A stretch of DNA of 64,000 nucleotides from Streptomyces bauhiniae (GTDB taxonomy: Bacteria; Actinomycetota; Actinomycetes; Streptomycetales; Streptomycetaceae): NCBI RefSeq assembly GCF_004784475.1, contig NZ_SRRT01000012.1:44671-108670 (forward strand), in the 5' to 3' direction. The translations under genes and the position numbers were made by a program. How positions within the stretch are numbered: the stretch's first letter is position 1; each line of letters begins with the position of its first letter. Positions 62,505 to 64,000 of the stretch are shown here, one piece after another. The notes beneath the pieces were generated by a model that did not search any database, was not told the origin of the DNA, and saw nothing but the letters and a program-made list of their open reading frames with translations.

Positions 62505-63995
62505 TCAGGCGCCCAGGGAGGAGGGCTGGGCCAGGTCTGTGTCCGACAGGTCCATGTCGCGTAGTTCCTCGGCCAGCAGATGCCAGACCTCGGCGTAGCC
62601 GTCGGCGAGCTCGGACAGCGGGCGGCGGCAGTGCGCGGGAACGGTGTCCAGGACACGCCGGCGGTCCCGGACCACCACCGCACACGCGTCCAGCAACCGC
62701 AGCACGTTGCGGCCCGCGTCGTTCAGCCGCAACGACGGATCCCGCCGCAACGCATCGAAAACCGCCAGCAACTCCACCGGGCTCTTCGAGACCCGGGGGC
62801 GCGACCGCAGGGCTGGCCGGCCCGGCTGGGCATGCGCCCGGATCAACGGCGTCACCCCACCACCCGACGACGACACCCCGCCACCCGCACCCCCCGGCCC
62901 GGCAGACCCGACGCCGAGCTGCCCGGCAGACCCAGCGGCCAAGGACCCTCCAGACGCGCCCGGCAACCCGGCACGTGAGGCACCGAATTCCCCCGCAGAC
63001 CCGGCGGCGGACGGGCCGGCAGACCCGGCACCGGACAACCCCGCAGGCACGGCAGGAGCGGGGCCGGCGACACGGGCCGCCACCCCCTCCGGACCGCCCG
63101 CGCACGGCGCCGTACGGGACTGCGCCGCCCGCTGCCGCGGCGGCAACGGATCCTCACCCCGCCGCAACCGGTCCCGCACATCCGCCACCGTCGCCGGCGA
63201 CAACCCCGCCCGCCGCGCGATCTCCCGCAACGACACCCCCGGCTCCTCCCGCAACAGCCGGCACGCCACCTCCCGCGCCCGCGCCGACCCCTCCCCCACC
63301 GCCCGCACCCGCCCGTCCCGCCCCACCCGCACCCCCGGCACGTCCGCGCCACACGCCCGGCGTACCTGGGCCACCTTCCGCGCCGACAACCCCGCCACCG
63401 CCGCCACCGCCCGGTCCGACCACCCCGGCCGCCCCACCACGATCCGCTCCGCCGCCGCGACCCGGTCCCCCACCGGCAACGCCCGCCCATGCCGCGCATT
63501 CACCGCCACCGCCAGCAACGCGGCATCCTCCACCCCACCCTCGAAAAACCGGACCGCGATCCGCTCATCCCCCCGCCGCCTCGCCGCACACAACCGATGC
63601 ACCCCATCCACCACCGTCATCGACGCCCGATGCACCACAATCACCCCCCAACCCGAACCCGAACCAGGCTCCCACCCCGACCCCGGCTCTGACCCCGCCC
63701 CCGACTCCGACCCCGGACCCGAGCCCGAGCCCGACCAAGGCTCCGACCCCGGACCCCATCCCGGCTCCGACTCCGCAAGCTCCGCCACAAAACCCTCATC
63801 CACCCCACCACCCCGCGGCGTAAACCCCACCCCCAACGCCCCCACCGGCACCCACACCACCGGCGCCTGCCCTACCCCAGCCCGCAAACCCGCCACATAA
63901 TCCAAACCCTCCACACCCACACCCACCACACCCCTCACCCCAGACACCGCCTCAGACACCCCGTCCACACCCACCAGCCCCAGCCCCGACTCCAC
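62505..63995 (-). CDS. StrR-family pathway regulator with ParB-like domain
   Basis: 496 residues from an in-frame start at 63995 that sits 5 bp from the window edge, so the real start may lie outside. The ParB-like domain runs from PVVWVPVGALGVGFTPRGGG (about residue 45) through VVHRASMTVVDGVHRLCAAR, ERIAVRFFEGGVEDAALLAV and NARHGRALPVGDRVAAAERI to SDRAVAAVAGLSARKVAQVR, the helix-turn-helix. A second HTH-like stretch is VSLREIARRAGLSPATVADV. This is the arrangement of StrR, KasT and the glycopeptide regulators (Bbr/Tei15-like). Odd: a ~40-residue Ser/Gly/Pro/Glu repeat (about 76-117) is inserted in the ParB fold, and residues 300-400 are low complexity. C-terminal block ELLAVFDALRRDPSLRLNDA is conserved in StrR proteins. 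It should bind the palindromes at 60.1-61.3 kb. Confidence 0.8.
   Translation of the reverse strand: MESGLGLVGVDGVSEAVSGVRGVVGVGVEGLDYVAGLRAGVGQAPVVWVPVGALGVGFTPRGGGVDEGFVAELAESEPGWGPGSEPWSGSGSGPGSESGAGSEPGSGWEPGSGSGWGVIVVHRASMTVVDGVHRLCAARRRGDERIAVRFFEGGVEDAALLAVAVNARHGRALPVGDRVAAAERIVVGRPGWSDRAVAAVAGLSARKVAQVRRACGADVPGVRVGRDGRVRAVGEGSARAREVACRLLREEPGVSLREIARRAGLSPATVADVRDRLRRGEDPLPPRQRAAQSRTAPCAGGPEGVAARVAGPAPAVPAGLSGAGSAGPSAAGSAGEFGASRAGLPGASGGSLAAGSAGQLGVGSAGPGGAGGGVSSSGGGVTPLIRAHAQPGRPALRSRPRVSKSPVELLAVFDALRRDPSLRLNDAGRNVLRLLDACAVVVRDRRRVLDTVPAHCRRPLSELADGYAEVWHLLAEELRDMDLSDTDLAQPSSLGA
63648..63780. repeat. Six-base coding minisatellite in the StrR-like gene
   Basis: Runs of CCCGAC/CCCGAG/CTCCGA-type hexamers encode the Ser-Gly-Pro-Glu insertion of the regulator. 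The unit length keeps the reading frame, so copy number can change without a frameshift. Confidence 0.6.
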
Positions 63996-64000
63996 CGACC

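Overview
The window is high-GC DNA whose reading frames carry the strong third-position G/C bias of an actinomycete. The gene content (RHS/LamG secreted proteins, a StrR-type ParB-domain regulator, SEC-C, HxlR and TcmP proteins, IS5/IS21 debris) points to Streptomyces or a close relative, probably an accessory or chromosome-arm region. I see no tRNA, rRNA or CRISPR array.

Left part (about 1-22 kb) is a worn defence/mobile zone. It holds a TIGR04141-type gene, an IS5 remnant, a broken HxlR regulator, a treble-clef (DUF4379-like) nuclease, an IstB remnant, a TcmP / Gp37-Gp68 three-Cys pair beside a perfect LexA-type SOS box, a pPIWI_RE (Argonaute-like) protein with a damaged 5' end, a SEC-C protein, a GNAT-like protein and a TGT-like protein. 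Many genes here carry single frameshifts, whereas the much longer genes to the right are intact.

22-43 kb: a minus-strand secreted polymorphic-toxin locus runs LamG protein, then RHS-Hint toxin, then a putative immunity gene overlapping the toxin stop, then a terminator. After it come a GDPD phosphodiesterase, a second patch of IS debris with the 3' remnant of a probable STAND NTPase, and a large UPF1-like SF1 helicase.

43-64 kb is the most interesting part: a candidate RiPP (ribosomally made, modified peptide) cluster. Two nearly identical 29-residue precursor genes (50.2 and 59.8 kb) each have the same promoter architecture (TTGACG-N18-GARTAT), tandem repeats just upstream of the -35, and a GC-rich hairpin just after the stop. 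Around them lie two paralogous JmjC/cupin oxygenases, an MFS exporter, an M13 metallopeptidase, an S9 peptidase, an M20 amidohydrolase, a LOG-family protein, a winged-helix/TPR protein lacking its ATPase, a nitroreductase and a TrmB/LuxR regulator. The right edge encodes a StrR-family ParB-domain regulator. Between it and precursor 2 is a degenerate tandem array of palindromes of the form GTTCAACTG-N10/11-CAGTTGAAC, very close to the StrR operator. One more copy lies at 46.5 kb. The simplest model is that the StrR-like protein controls the cluster through these sites, the precursors are made in excess over the enzymes because of the hairpins, the JmjC enzymes hydroxylate the peptide, and the MFS and peptidases export and mature it. 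No lanthionine synthetase, YcaO, radical-SAM, ATP-grasp or P450 enzyme is present in the window, so if this is a RiPP pathway it does not fit a class I recognise.
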